64,000 bases of DNA from Schaalia canis (GTDB taxonomy: Bacteria; Actinomycetota; Actinomycetes; Actinomycetales; Actinomycetaceae). Shown here one piece after another: positions 29,538 to 39,356 of this stretch; positions within the stretch are counted from its first letter, which is position 1; the number at the start of each line of letters is the position of its first letter. Position numbers and translations under genes: made by a program. The stretch spans positions 124,001 to 188,000 of the forward strand of contig NZ_RQZF01000001.1 of assembly GCF_003858455.1 (NCBI RefSeq). Direction: 5' to 3'. The notes beneath the pieces are model-generated. The model did not search any database and was not told the origin of the DNA. It saw only the letters and a list, made by a program, of their open reading frames with translations.

Positions 29538-30506
29538 ATGAATCAGGGTGTGCCAATCCCTTTTTCAGGACTAGAAGCTACTACTATCTCACCTATGAGC
29601 CGAAAGAATGTGTCCCGCCGTGAACGACTGTCACGCCTTCTTGACGCCTTCTTCGGTTCCCCGTTCGCACCTCTTGAACTACCTGCCCTTCGGGATGCGT
29701 CGATTGATTATGAGGCTGTCCTTCGGACCGCCCGCGTTCATCAGCTCGCTGAATTGGGACGCCGAGAGGTGCGCGAGGTATCCGTAGCTGACCTAACTAA
29801 TTTGAACCGTCTGCTCGACCACCTGCGTGACTCTATTGAGGATCGTTGCATCCTTTGGGTGTGCGTTGTCGACTCGGCTGCAGATCGGGACGCCATTGAC
29901 GAGGTTTTGCCTGGCTTGGTTCGCGTGCTGGGCACCCATCACAGTGGGGCGACTGTTATCGGTATGCACACTGCGTCAATCACGCGTAGTGTCATCGTTG
30001 AGCATCCTCAGAAACTAGAGGTCTTTACCGGTATTGACACTGCGTATCTTCCTCGTGACATTGTCCGGTCTTTGACGAAAGCCAAGGTTGCATTAACCCA
30101 CACGAGCGCTCTCATGCGTTTGGCGCGTGAACCAAAGTCCTGGGTCTATCTGACGATCTTTATCTATTCGTCTTTGCGTGCGCTGCCGGTGATGTTTGTT
30201 CCCCAGTTCCACGGTTCATTGCTGTGGCTATGGGTCATTGATATTGGCACTGCTATCCCCTACACCTGGGGGCTCTTAGCAATGTTTACCGCTGCGGTAG
30301 CCTGGGTGCGCCTTGCTGGCATGGTGACAACAGTTGTCACGTTCATCGCGCCCTATGTGTACTTCTGGCTGCATGGTGACGATTACCCGCCCTACATTGT
30401 GTTGGTCATAGCGGGAATGATTGTTGCCAGTATCGGCGTTGAGGTGTGGCGCTTTAGGCAGGAACGCAAGCTCCAGCAGACTTACGCTGCTTGTGAATCT
30501 GCTTGA
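29538..30506 (+). CDS. Conserved membrane protein of unknown function
   Basis: A 322-residue protein I do not recognise. The first 200 residues are soluble, beginning with a basic stretch (SRKNVSRRERLSRLLDAFFG). Residues 104-145 form a beta-rich domain with VCVVDSAADRDAIDEVLP. About four to five membrane segments follow from residue 201, and the tail is basic. The ATG at 29538 follows a G-rich run; an ATG at 29595 (MSRKNVSRR) would remove 19 residues. Its last 53 bases overlap the end of the convergent pcs gene. The dense arginines before the first helix suggest a cytoplasmic N-terminus. Confidence 0.75.
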   Translation: MNQGVPIPFSGLEATTISPMSRKNVSRRERLSRLLDAFFGSPFAPLELPALRDASIDYEAVLRTARVHQLAELGRREVREVSVADLTNLNRLLDHLRDSIEDRCILWVCVVDSAADRDAIDEVLPGLVRVLGTHHSGATVIGMHTASITRSVIVEHPQKLEVFTGIDTAYLPRDIVRSLTKAKVALTHTSALMRLAREPKSWVYLTIFIYSSLRALPVMFVPQFHGSLLWLWVIDIGTAIPYTWGLLAMFTAAVAWVRLAGMVTTVVTFIAPYVYFWLHGDDYPPYIVLVIAGMIVASIGVEVWRFRQERKLQQTYAACESA

Positions 30507-31206
30507 CTGTACGCCACGCACTAATTGCCATGATCCAGCCTCCGGAAATCCACCACACAATGACCAGCCACAGTGGTGAAGCCGGGTAGAGAGCGACAAG
30601 CCCAGCCGTAGCGAACACCCATGCGGAAGCGGCCGCAATATTGACGGGGCGCAGTCGTTTGACGCGGAAGGGATGGACGAAGGTGAGCGGGGCAACCGTC
30701 AGCACCGCAAGAGTAATGGTCACGATAATGTTCGTGATGGGCGTCAGCTCGAAGATCCACATGATGACAGCGACGACATTCCATGCGGCAGGGAAGCCCA
30801 TGAAGTAGTGGTCGGAGGTTTTCAGGGCGACGTTGCAGTAACAGAAGAGTGACGACACGGTGATAAGAACCATTGCCGCGAGACCAATGGAGACACTACC
30901 GAAGTCGATGTGGAGGTAAATAAAAGCCGCGGGGATGAAGGTCCACGTCAGGTAATCGACGATGAGGTCGAGGGCTGTGCCGTCAAAACCTGGTGCGTAG
31001 GTCTTTACCTCTGCCCAGCGGGCAAAGGTGCCGTCAACACCGTCAACGATGAGGGCGATACCAAGCCACAGCCACATGAGTTTGATGTTGTTTTCGAAGA
31101 GAGCCACCGTTGCCAGACATGCCCAGAGGGCGCCGGTGAGGGTGAAGATGTGGGTTGCCCATGCGAGGGCCACGCGGTGGCGGGGAAGGCGACTATCGTC
31201 GGTCAT
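30454..31206 (-). CDS. pcs: Phosphatidylcholine synthase (CDP-alcohol phosphatidyltransferase family)
   Basis: A 250-residue membrane enzyme of the Pcs type, which joins CDP-diacylglycerol directly to choline. The CDP-alcohol motif is clear: DGVDGTFARWAEVKTYAPGF followed by DGTALDLIVDYLTW, with the aspartates that hold two metal ions. The N-terminal ALAWATHIFTLTGALWACLA and six to eight hydrophobic segments match Pcs. The ATG at 31206 is preferred over an upstream start at 31275; its ribosome binding site is weak. Pcs depends on external choline, fitting a host-associated life. The 3' end overlaps the convergent gene by 53 bases. Confidence 0.85.
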   Translation of the reverse strand: MTDDSRLPRHRVALAWATHIFTLTGALWACLATVALFENNIKLMWLWLGIALIVDGVDGTFARWAEVKTYAPGFDGTALDLIVDYLTWTFIPAAFIYLHIDFGSVSIGLAAMVLITVSSLFCYCNVALKTSDHYFMGFPAAWNVVAVIMWIFELTPITNIIVTITLAVLTVAPLTFVHPFRVKRLRPVNIAAASAWVFATAGLVALYPASPLWLVIVWWISGGWIMAISAWRTVKQIHKQRKSAGACVPA

Positions 31207-31440
31207 TGCCTGACTACTCCGTATAGTTGTGGGGGTGGCTATCAGTCGTGACAGCCCCTCTAGGGTACCGTGCATTTGGCGCGCGGCGTCGCATTCGTTC
31301 CTCGTGCCACAGGTAGTACCGCTTTTGTATACATCGTATGCGTTTCCCTGGAGAAAAGGAATTAACTTCCCTCCGGAAGTGTTACCAGTATTGTGGTGCC
31401 GTTATAGGCATGTGTGTGGTGAGCGCGCTACGGTGGGTAT

Positions 31441-33534
31441 ATGATCCAACAACCTGTTCTGCGCCAAGAGCATCCTTTCGAGGTAATTTCGGAATACACA
31501 CCCTCGGGAGACCAACCTCGCGCAATTGAGGAACTCTCCGAACGTCTGAACAACGGAGAACAAGATATCGTTCTTCTTGGCGCCACAGGTACTGGCAAGT
31601 CAGCTACAACCGCGTGGTTGATTGAGAAGGTTCAGCGCCCCGCCCTCGTCATTGAGCCTAATAAGACTCTTGCCGCGCAGCTCGCTGCGGAGTTTCGAGC
31701 ACTTCTGCCAAATAATGCGGTGGAGTACTTCGTGTCGTACTACGACTACTACCAGCCTGAAGCCTACGTCCCCCAGACTGACACTTATATTGAGAAAGAC
31801 TCGTCGATTAACGAAGAAGTCGAACGACTGCGGCATTCTGCAACAAATAGTCTGCTTACCCGCCGCGACACCGTTGTTGTTGCCTCAGTATCGTGCATCT
31901 ACGGCCTTGGTACCCCCGAGGAATATGTCGCACGCATGGCAGAACTACACCGAGGCATGATCGTCGATCGCGATGATCTTTTGCGCACCTTCGTGGGAAT
32001 GCAGTACGTCCGCAACGACATGGACTTCCAACGAGGCACCTTCCGTGTGCGCGGGGACACGATAGAGATCATTCCCGTTTACGAAGAGCTAGCCATCCGG
32101 ATCGAAATGTTTGGCGATGAGATTGAAGCATTAGCCGTCCTTCACCCGCTGACCGGTGCAGTGATCAACGAGGTCGACCATGTTTACCTTTTCCCCGCCT
32201 CCCACTATGTCGCCGGCGAGGAACGTATGCGCCGAGCGATAGAAGGAATTGAAAGCGAAATGGAAGAGCGGGTCGCCTGGTTTGAGGGGCAAGGCAAACT
32301 TCTTGAGGCTCAACGCCTGCGTATGAGAACAACGTACGACCTGGAAATGATGAAGGAGATCGGTACCTGTGCGGGGATCGAGAACTACTCTCGACATATT
32401 GACGGCCGCAATGCGGGGACTCCCCCGCATACTCTGTTGGACTACTTCCCCGACGATTTCGTCCTCATTATCGATGAGTCGCATGTGACTGTCCCTCAGA
32501 TTGGAGCCATGTTCGAGGGCGATATGTCGCGTAAGCGCACGCTCGTTGACCACGGCTTCAGGCTCCCCTCTGCCATGGATAACCGCCCGCTCAAATGGGA
32601 TGAATTCGTGGAACGCATCGGTCAGACCGTCTACCTATCCGCCACTCCAGGTGACTATGAGATTGAGCGTTCTGATGGTGTCGTCGAACAAATCATCCGC
32701 CCCACTGGCCTGGTTGATCCACGCATCGTGGTCAAGCCCACCGAAGGCCAGATAGATGATCTTCTCGAACAGGTACGCGAGCGTGTCGAAAAGGATGAAC
32801 GCGTTCTAGTGACGACGCTGACCAAGCGCATGGCTGAGGACCTGACCACCTATCTTGCTGAGCGAGGAGTACGCGTCGAGTATCTGCACTCTGATGTTGA
32901 TACATTGCGACGCGTGGAGCTCCTACGAGAGCTGCGTTCTGGGAAGTTTGACGTATTAGTGGGTATTAATCTCTTGCGTGAAGGCTTGGACCTGCCAGAG
33001 GTTTCATTGGTCGCCATCTTGGATGCCGACAAGGAAGGCTTCTTACGCTCGACCCGCTCACTGATTCAGACCATTGGCCGCGCCGCTCGAAACGTATCGG
33101 GTGAGGTCCACATGTATGCCGATAACATCACGGACTCGATGCGTGCTGCCATTGATGAGACTGAACGCCGTCGTGCATTGCAGATTGCCCACAACACTGA
33201 GCATGGAATCGATCCCCAGCCTTTGCGTAAGAAGATTGCTGACGTGACCGACATGCTCGCTCGTGAGGCAGTAGATACTGCCACCCTTCTTGAAGGCGGC
33301 TATCGGAAGGAAGGGAGCGCCTCGCCTGCGTCCCGCAAAGCCGCACACGCCGCTGCCGCACACGAACGTCGTCCGGTACCGGGCGCCGAGGCCGAACTTG
33401 TTGCCCTCATCGAGGAAGTTCATGCTCAGATGCGCGGTGCCGCCGAAGAGCTCAAGTTTGAGTTGGCCGCGCGATTACGCGACGAACTCCAAGACCTCAA
33501 GAAAGAATTACGCCAAATGCGACAGATGAACTGA
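31441..33534 (+). CDS. uvrB: Excinuclease ABC subunit B
   Basis: A 697-residue UvrB, the helicase-like damage-verifying subunit. The N-terminal [16 protein letters not shown], Walker [15 protein letters not shown], the beta-hairpin region [18 protein letters not shown]-type segment near residue 95, and helicase motifs [13 protein letters not shown] and QTIGRAARN are all present. The C-terminal UVR motif ([20 protein letters not shown]) binds UvrC. The 233 bases upstream show no actinobacterial LexA box that I can recognise. Length is standard. Confidence 0.97.
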   Translation: MIQQPVLRQEHPFEVISEYTPSGDQPRAIEELSERLNNGEQDIVLLGATGTGKSATTAWLIEKVQRPALVIEPNKTLAAQLAAEFRALLPNNAVEYFVSYYDYYQPEAYVPQTDTYIEKDSSINEEVERLRHSATNSLLTRRDTVVVASVSCIYGLGTPEEYVARMAELHRGMIVDRDDLLRTFVGMQYVRNDMDFQRGTFRVRGDTIEIIPVYEELAIRIEMFGDEIEALAVLHPLTGAVINEVDHVYLFPASHYVAGEERMRRAIEGIESEMEERVAWFEGQGKLLEAQRLRMRTTYDLEMMKEIGTCAGIENYSRHIDGRNAGTPPHTLLDYFPDDFVLIIDESHVTVPQIGAMFEGDMSRKRTLVDHGFRLPSAMDNRPLKWDEFVERIGQTVYLSATPGDYEIERSDGVVEQIIRPTGLVDPRIVVKPTEGQIDDLLEQVRERVEKDERVLVTTLTKRMAEDLTTYLAERGVRVEYLHSDVDTLRRVELLRELRSGKFDVLVGINLLREGLDLPEVSLVAILDADKEGFLRSTRSLIQTIGRAARNVSGEVHMYADNITDSMRAAIDETERRRALQIAHNTEHGIDPQPLRKKIADVTDMLAREAVDTATLLEGGYRKEGSASPASRKAAHAAAAHERRPVPGAEAELVALIEEVHAQMRGAAEELKFELAARLRDELQDLKKELRQMRQMN

Positions 33535-33754
33535 GGGAACAAGTGACGCGCCCGACCGTGACCTTAGGCGAGCAGCGAGCACTCTCCCTCTAGTCTTTGG
33601 CATCGTCTGACCTCTGCACGTTCTCCCGAAGGAGGCCTGTGAAGGAAGAAGGAATGTCATTCACTTCACCGGTAAGGCCGAGTGCAGCGTAGGATGTTTT
33701 GCGCACTTCAACGGCGGTCATGGCACCACTAGCAAGTCTAAGAAGCGAGGAACA

Positions 33755-35458
33755 ATGACACTGGCACACTCCAGCGCAACCCCCTGGTGGAAGGACTCCA
33801 CCGTCTACCAGGTCTACCCTCGTTCTTTCCAAGACACCAATGGTGACGGCATCGGGGACATTCCTGGCATCACTCGCCGCGTCCCATATCTGGCCGATCT
33901 TGGTGTAGAGATCGTGTGGCTCTCGCCCGTCTACCGCTCCCCCATGCGTGACAACGGCTATGACATTGCCGATTACGATGCCATTGACCCCATGTTTGGT
34001 TCTATGGATGACATCGATGAACTCATTTCCGCCCTTCACGCACGGGGCATGAAACTAGTCATGGATCTTGTCGTGAACCACACGTCCAGCGATCACCCGT
34101 GGTTCATTGAGAGTCAAGACCCTTCGTCACCGAAACGAGACTGGTACATCTGGCGGGCAGCACGTAGCGAATGCCAGCCCGACGAGAACGCAGGGCCCGG
34201 TCAGTGGCGCGGTGACGAACCGAATCAGTGGCGAAGCGCCTTCTCCGGGCCGGTGTGGAGCTGGCACAACGAGTCCCAGTCCTACTACATGCACCTTTTT
34301 GCTCCTGAACAACCAGATCTCAACTGGGAAAATCCAGAGGTTCGCCAGGCAATCTACGCCATGATGCGTCGCTGGTGCGACCGCGGTGTTGACGGTTTCC
34401 GCATGGACGTCATCAATCTCATCTCCAAGCCTGACAACCTGTACGAGGACGGCCCTGGAGGACTGGATCGTGCAATGTTTGGGCCACGTTTCCACGACTA
34501 CATGCAAGAAATGCATCGAGAGGTCTTTGACGCCTACCCAGATTGCGTGTTTTTCACTGTGGGTGAAGCCCCTGGGGCAACCCCAGATCAAGCATCATTG
34601 ACCTCCCATCCGGAACGTCGTGAGCTTGACATGGTCTTCCAGTTTGAACACATGGGATTGGACAGCCGCGATGGGGATAAGTTCCATCCGCGCGCCCTCC
34701 ACCTGCCAGACATGAAGCGTAACCTCGCACACTGGACCAGAAGCCTGCACAACCGCGGCTGGAACTCCCTGTATCTGTCGAATCACGATCAGCCTCGTCC
34801 GGTTTCCCGTTACGGAAATGACCTTACCTACCGGCACGAGTCAGCCTGTGCGTGGGGTGCGATGCTGCACGCACACCAGGGAACCCCTTTTGTCTACCAG
34901 GGTGAAGAACTCGGAATGGGGAACTTCCCCTGGCAGGACCTCCACCAATTCAACGACCTTGAGACGCTCAATTACTGGCGTGAATGTGTGGAGCTTGGTG
35001 GGCAGCAGCCAGACCAGGTGTGGCCAGGAATCGTCGCCATGAGCCGTGATAATGCGCGCACTCCCCTACAGTGGGATGACAGCGACCATGGCGGTTTCAC
35101 AACAGGGACACCATGGCTTCCCGTCCATCCTGCTTACACGCATGTCAACGCCGCCCAGCAGACCGCTGATCCCTCGTCAACATTTAGCTTCTACCAACGG
35201 ATGATCGCACTGCGCAAGGAACATCCGATCCTCGTTGACGGCACTTTTATGCTTCTCCACGAGGACGACCAGCGCCTGTGGTGGGTGCGCCGGGAATGGG
35301 ATGGGCATGTCCTTGAGGCGCTCGCAAATATGTCCGATGAGGCATATGAGATCGAATGCCCTGAGGGTGAGATTCTTCTATCAAACTATCCTGACGCCCA
35401 CGAGCAGCGCGACAGCGGGGTATTGCGTCCCTGGGAAACCCTGTGGATCCTTCGTTAA
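33755..35458 (+). CDS. GH13 oligo-1,6-glucosidase / alpha-glucosidase
   Basis: A 567-residue cytoplasmic GH13 enzyme cutting glucose from the non-reducing end of alpha-glucosides. Conserved regions are region I DLVVNHT, region II GFRMDVINL with nucleophile Asp218, region III VGEAPG with acid/base Glu271, and region IV SNHDQPR with Asp345. The Val after Asp218 is the residue associated with alpha-1,6 activity (isomaltose, panose, dextran ends) in this subfamily, whereas strict alpha-1,4 enzymes carry other residues. No signal peptide. The start has GAGG four bases upstream. It stands alone, 220 bases after uvrB. Confidence 0.92.
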   Translation: MTLAHSSATPWWKDSTVYQVYPRSFQDTNGDGIGDIPGITRRVPYLADLGVEIVWLSPVYRSPMRDNGYDIADYDAIDPMFGSMDDIDELISALHARGMKLVMDLVVNHTSSDHPWFIESQDPSSPKRDWYIWRAARSECQPDENAGPGQWRGDEPNQWRSAFSGPVWSWHNESQSYYMHLFAPEQPDLNWENPEVRQAIYAMMRRWCDRGVDGFRMDVINLISKPDNLYEDGPGGLDRAMFGPRFHDYMQEMHREVFDAYPDCVFFTVGEAPGATPDQASLTSHPERRELDMVFQFEHMGLDSRDGDKFHPRALHLPDMKRNLAHWTRSLHNRGWNSLYLSNHDQPRPVSRYGNDLTYRHESACAWGAMLHAHQGTPFVYQGEELGMGNFPWQDLHQFNDLETLNYWRECVELGGQQPDQVWPGIVAMSRDNARTPLQWDDSDHGGFTTGTPWLPVHPAYTHVNAAQQTADPSSTFSFYQRMIALRKEHPILVDGTFMLLHEDDQRLWWVRREWDGHVLEALANMSDEAYEIECPEGEILLSNYPDAHEQRDSGVLRPWETLWILR

Positions 35459-35476
35459 AGATCAGCTTGTGACATT

Positions 35477-35512
35477 GCCAGGATGCCTGCGTAAAACGTG
35501 GGCATCCTTGGC
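35477..35512. terminator. Terminator between the GH13 gene and coaE
   Basis: GCCAGGATGCC pairs with GGCATCCTTGGC (one bulged T) across a 13-base loop, between convergent stops at 35458 and 35517. No marked U-tract. Confidence 0.65.
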
Positions 35513-35516
35513 GGTA

Positions 35517-36191
35517 TTACATCACGGTTGGAAGAAGCCACGTCTTCACTACCACTTCGGCCAAGCCTTCAAGATCGCTTTGAGTTCCGGTGTTGTCCAC
35601 CCACACCGAGGCGTACTCACGGCGCGTCGCATCATCAATCTGCGCCGCAATGCGTTGCTGAGCATCGTCAGGTGAAAGGCCGCGGGAAACAAGGCGCGTG
35701 AGTTTTTCCTCCAGTGGCGCCCCCACCATGATGACAACATCAAAAGGAGCAGCTTCTTCAGCGTTTCGAATGAGCGGCACATCATATACCGCCATTCCCT
35801 CAGCAGGGGCAGTACTGAGTAGGGCACGCGCTTCCTGAGCAATGAGAGGATGCATGATCTGCTCAACCTCGGCGCGTAATGCGGAATCTCCAAAAATGAG
35901 TCCGGCCAACTGCTGGCGATTCAAAGTGCCGTCTTCGTTGAGAATTTTACTGCCGAAACGCTCGACTAAGGCCATCAGTCCGGGAGTGCCGGGCATGACA
36001 ACATCGCGGGCCAATTGATCGGCGTCAGCGTAGGCGGCGGCGAAAGGAGCAAGAGCTCGTGCGAAAGTGGTTTTTCCCGAGCCAATCCCACCCGAGATCG
36101 CAACGATTAAGGGGCGCGATGAAGAATTTGCCCACGGGCGAAGGAGATGGGCAGAGGCACCGCCAACATGCAAGGGGGAGGACACAACCAT
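35517..36191 (-). CDS. coaE: Dephospho-CoA kinase
   Basis: A 224-residue CoaE performing the last step of coenzyme A synthesis. The P-loop ISGGIGSGKTT covers residues 32-42, ADADQLARDVV follows with the substrate-binding aspartate, and the lid region has LVSRGLSPDDAQQRIAAQ. About 28 residues precede the usual start of the fold and lack similarity, so translation might begin later, but no good internal start is visible. It lies nine bases after cutC and may be cotranscribed with the sugar operon. In mycobacteria coaE neighbours rpsA; here that pair is split by the locus 36201-44499. Confidence 0.93.
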   Translation of the reverse strand: MVVSSPLHVGGASAHLLRPWANSSSRPLIVAISGGIGSGKTTFARALAPFAAAYADADQLARDVVMPGTPGLMALVERFGSKILNEDGTLNRQQLAGLIFGDSALRAEVEQIMHPLIAQEARALLSTAPAEGMAVYDVPLIRNAEEAAPFDVVIMVGAPLEEKLTRLVSRGLSPDDAQQRIAAQIDDATRREYASVWVDNTGTQSDLEGLAEVVVKTWLLPTVM

Positions 36192-36200
36192 GACGGTAGT

Positions 36201-36905
36201 CTAAACCCGCTGCTGATCGGCACTCCGAACCTGCTGCATGATTTCCTCCACAGCCTTTTGATCAGTGCCGTAGCCTTGCGGCCCAGGTGCGCGCATGTGC
36301 ACTTCCAGAACCCCTGTCAACGCGATAGTTTCGGCAACGTTGTGGGCACGTAGCCCTCCCGAGCCGAGGATAATCAGGGCTTCTCCCACCTGTTCCACCA
36401 TTTGCGCCAGTACCGTGGGCTGTGCAAGCTGCGGGTGACCACCAGTGGTCAAGACTCGCTCATACCCCAGGCGAAGGAGTGTCTCTAGGCCTTTACCAAT
36501 GTCTGGCACCATATCGAAGGCGCGGTGGAAAGTAAGAGGCCTCTCCCCCGCTGCTTCCCTCATACGCAGCGCCGCGTCCTCATTGATGGTGAAATCGCGG
36601 TTCAATGCTCCGACGACGAAGCCAACAGGAATCTCAGCATCCTCTGTCAGAGTGTGTAGGCGCGCAATATCGGTGCATAGGACAGAGACTTCCTCATCTG
36701 AATGGAAGAAATCACCTGCCCTCGGGCGAACGAGTATCTGAATTCCACCAGACGGTCCGTACTCAAGTGCGGCGGTAACCACCTCGTCTGTAGGAGTCAG
36801 GCCGCCACACTCGATCTCTCGGCAGAGTTCAAGGCGATCCGCGCCGCCATTGTATGCGTTCACCGCGCCTTCAAGATCATCAACACATATCTCGACAAGG
36901 GTCAC
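36201..36905 (-). CDS. cutC: CutC-family TIM-barrel protein
   Basis: A 234-residue CutC-family protein. Typical segments are VEICVDDLEGAVNAYNGGADRLELC at the N-terminus, LTPTDEVV, ILVRPRAGDF, ALNRDFTINED, LTFHRAFDM, and VLTTGGHPQLA, followed by ILGSGGLRAHNV. The family was named for copper tolerance in E. coli, but that role is disputed and the fold resembles sugar-phosphate or metal-dependent enzymes. The GTG at 36905 overlaps the ROK kinase stop by four bases and has GAGAGG upstream; a start at 36914 is possible. Coupling to a sugar kinase and ABC transporter argues for a role in carbohydrate breakdown. Confidence 0.9.
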   Translation of the reverse strand: MTLVEICVDDLEGAVNAYNGGADRLELCREIECGGLTPTDEVVTAALEYGPSGGIQILVRPRAGDFFHSDEEVSVLCTDIARLHTLTEDAEIPVGFVVGALNRDFTINEDAALRMREAAGERPLTFHRAFDMVPDIGKGLETLLRLGYERVLTTGGHPQLAQPTVLAQMVEQVGEALIILGSGGLRAHNVAETIALTGVLEVHMRAPGPQGYGTDQKAVEEIMQQVRSADQQRV

Positions 36906-37810
36906 ACTGACCACCTCTCATAGTCTGTGGACTCGGACGCTTGACAGCCGAGGATAGCTGCGCCCCAACGTCCTGCCGCACCGCCAAGCTCTGCCGTCAC
37001 CAAGGGAGGAGCTTCGCGCCATCGTAAAAGCTCATCGAGATGATGCTGGATAGGAAGCAACAGTGTGTCTCCCGCATGCGACAGCCCACCACCGATGATG
37101 ATTCTTTCAGGATCAACTGCAAGTACAAGATGGGCAAGGCTCATCGCCAGTGCGGCAACCGCAGTAGTCCAGACGTCGCGGGCGATGAGGTCGTCGTCAA
37201 GACGTTCTTCAATGGCTTTCGCGCCAATGTCGTGGCCACTCAATCGCGCATAGCGCCGCGCGATCCCTTTGGCCGACGCGTAGACCTCCAAGCAGCCTCG
37301 CTGCCCGCAACGGCATTCCTCACCGTCAAGGAATATCGGCGCATGCCCAACTTCGCCCGCGCAAAATGTTTGCCCTGACCACAGTCCCCCATTGAGCATA
37401 AGAGCTACGGAGATTCCAGTCCCAATGGGCATCATGATGAAGGATGAAGCTCCCCTACCTGCGCCAAGGACAGCTTCGGCAAGCCCCGCTGCCCGCCCGT
37501 CGTGTCCAAGAAACGTTGGCCGCTTCGTGGCGTGTGCAACGGCATCTGCGAGGGGCACACCGGCAAGCTCAAGATTGGCGGCATACACAACTGTGCCGGA
37601 GTTTTCATCGACGATTCCCGGGCAAATAACTCCGACACCCGTGATGTGCGGATATTTGGAGACAAGATCAGCAGCAAGAGCTTCGACCTTGGTGACAATA
37701 TTCCCTTGTGAGTCGTAGTGTCCGTCGGCAACAATCTGACCGGAGCTGTTGACAATCATCCATTTAGTTGAGGTGCCGCCAATGTCGATACCTGCGTATA
37801 GGTTTGTCAT
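36902..37810 (-). CDS. ROK-family sugar kinase
   Basis: A 302-residue ROK kinase without a DNA-binding domain. The phosphate motif is AGIDIGGTSTKWMIV at residues 6-20. The probable catalytic base is Asp104 in LGHDGRAAG, where glucokinases usually have NDxN. The ROK zinc site is complete: GEVGH (His146) and ECRCGQRGCLE (Cys156, Cys158, Cys163). It probably phosphorylates a sugar or amino sugar brought in by the adjacent ABC transporter. Specificity cannot be read from the motifs; the unusual HDGR suggests it is not a plain glucokinase. It overlaps both neighbours by four bases (ATGA and GTGA), so the three genes are coupled. Confidence 0.9.
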   Translation of the reverse strand: MTNLYAGIDIGGTSTKWMIVNSSGQIVADGHYDSQGNIVTKVEALAADLVSKYPHITGVGVICPGIVDENSGTVVYAANLELAGVPLADAVAHATKRPTFLGHDGRAAGLAEAVLGAGRGASSFIMMPIGTGISVALMLNGGLWSGQTFCAGEVGHAPIFLDGEECRCGQRGCLEVYASAKGIARRYARLSGHDIGAKAIEERLDDDLIARDVWTTAVAALAMSLAHLVLAVDPERIIIGGGLSHAGDTLLLPIQHHLDELLRWREAPPLVTAELGGAAGRWGAAILGCQASESTDYERWSV

Positions 37811-39264
37811 GGGACGACAACTCTCGCGCGCAAAGGGCCAGGGTCCATCGATGGATCAAAGGGATACATTGGACGGTCAATATGTTGGTGACCGAGACGC
37901 AGAAGGTCTTGATCGACCCCTCCGGGGGTGAGGGCCATCAGCCAATCAGCTTGCGCATCGTAGAGATCTGGCTCAAGATAGCCGATCTTGACAACCACTA
38001 CGTCAGCATTGCGCACGTCTAGTCCCAGCCGTGCAAACTGTTCATGCTCGGTGTATTGATTACGCCGAGTCGTGACAATGAGAGTTAGCCCGCCGGTGAC
38101 AAGCGCAGCAGTGTGTCCTCCCTGAGGATCGTCTACGAGGGCGGAGACGGTCGCGTCGATGAGCTGAGGGCCGGGGGCGCGCGTATCGATATGGCCACCC
38201 ACCTCAACTTGAAGCTGCGCTCCAACTCCGGCTTCCCAACAGCGGGCGACCGCATCGGGGTCAACGATGGAGGCATGAATCACTGAGAGTGACGCATTTT
38301 GGACCGGTGGCCACTGCAGCAAAGAATGAAGCGCAACGGTGACGTCATCGGCTCCACCAGCACCGGGGTTGTCTCCCGAATCGGAAATGAAGAACGGGCG
38401 TGGCGCTGTTAACGCGTGCTCAAGGCACTCTTCCATGGTTGCCACAGGCGCAACAAACACGAAATCCTCGGCGTAGTTCCAGAATGCCTGGCCCAGCGCT
38501 TCGGCTTGTGTGGTGACTTTTTCGGGGTCGTCGCCATAGACAACGACTGCCCCCTTGCAGCGCGGCTGATCGGCCCACGCAAAACCAATCCATATGGCTG
38601 CGTCCGTGATCCCTTCCATTGCTTCGATGCCCGGGATCATTGCGTAGAGGCTTTTGGCGGGCTCGATACGGGTCGAGGTCTTTTCGCCGGGCAGAAGAAT
38701 TGGAACGTGAACAAGAGCTTTGGCTGGTTTAGGCTGGCCTGCAAGCAAGCGCTCAACGAGGTTTCGTGCTGCACGTTCGCGAGATTCCCAGGCGTCCTCG
38801 TGGGGAGCCATCCGGTAGCAAGTCAAAAGATCGCATCCTTCGAAGAGGGTATGCGAGACGTTACCGTGAAGGTCCATCGAGGCTGACACCATGGGTCCTG
38901 TGCCGATGATCGTACGAATGGACGAAATGAGATCGCCTTCGGCGTCGTCAAGCCCTTCAACACTCATTGCTCCGTGAATATCGAAGAAGAGTCCATCGAT
39001 GTGCCCACAGGCGGCGAGCCCTTGACAGATTTCTGTCTTCCACTCGTCATAGCAGCGGCGCTCGACGACCCCTCCGGGCAGGGCGCGGGCGTGAAGGATG
39101 GGAATCCACTCAATTGATTGTGCCCATGCCGTGTCCATCCACTCGTACCGTGCGAGAAGCTGGTCTCCTCGGGTGATGGTGAAGTCTTTTTCCGTGGAAA
39201 TGTAGGGCGTGAAGGTTGAGCTTTCGATATGAATGCCGCAAATGGCGATGCGAGGTGCAGTCAT
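37807..39264 (-). CDS. M81 (MlrC-family) metallopeptidase
   Basis: A 485-residue member of the M81 family, whose best-studied member, MlrC, degrades linearised microcystin products. Zinc ligands are conserved: Asp131 and His133 in MDLHGN and His155 in APHED, with the same 2- and 22-residue spacings as I recall for MlrC. The N-terminal GIHIESSTFTP, internal FFDIHGAM, and SDSGDNPGAGGADDVT segments are typical. No signal peptide, so it acts in the cytoplasm. It is coupled to the ROK kinase by ATGA and follows the permease by 92 bases. In a sugar operon it may hydrolyse an amide or peptide bond in a sugar-peptide conjugate; this is inference. Confidence 0.88.
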   Translation of the reverse strand: MTAPRIAICGIHIESSTFTPYISTEKDFTITRGDQLLARYEWMDTAWAQSIEWIPILHARALPGGVVERRCYDEWKTEICQGLAACGHIDGLFFDIHGAMSVEGLDDAEGDLISSIRTIIGTGPMVSASMDLHGNVSHTLFEGCDLLTCYRMAPHEDAWESRERAARNLVERLLAGQPKPAKALVHVPILLPGEKTSTRIEPAKSLYAMIPGIEAMEGITDAAIWIGFAWADQPRCKGAVVVYGDDPEKVTTQAEALGQAFWNYAEDFVFVAPVATMEECLEHALTAPRPFFISDSGDNPGAGGADDVTVALHSLLQWPPVQNASLSVIHASIVDPDAVARCWEAGVGAQLQVEVGGHIDTRAPGPQLIDATVSALVDDPQGGHTAALVTGGLTLIVTTRRNQYTEHEQFARLGLDVRNADVVVVKIGYLEPDLYDAQADWLMALTPGGVDQDLLRLGHQHIDRPMYPFDPSMDPGPLRARVVVP

Positions 39265-39356
39265 AATGGCGTCTTTCCTTTAACAGGAGTGAGTGGTAGT
39301 GACTGGGTGATGCGGGGCAAGGCAGTTGCGGACTCTGTCCGATCGGTACTGTTTGC

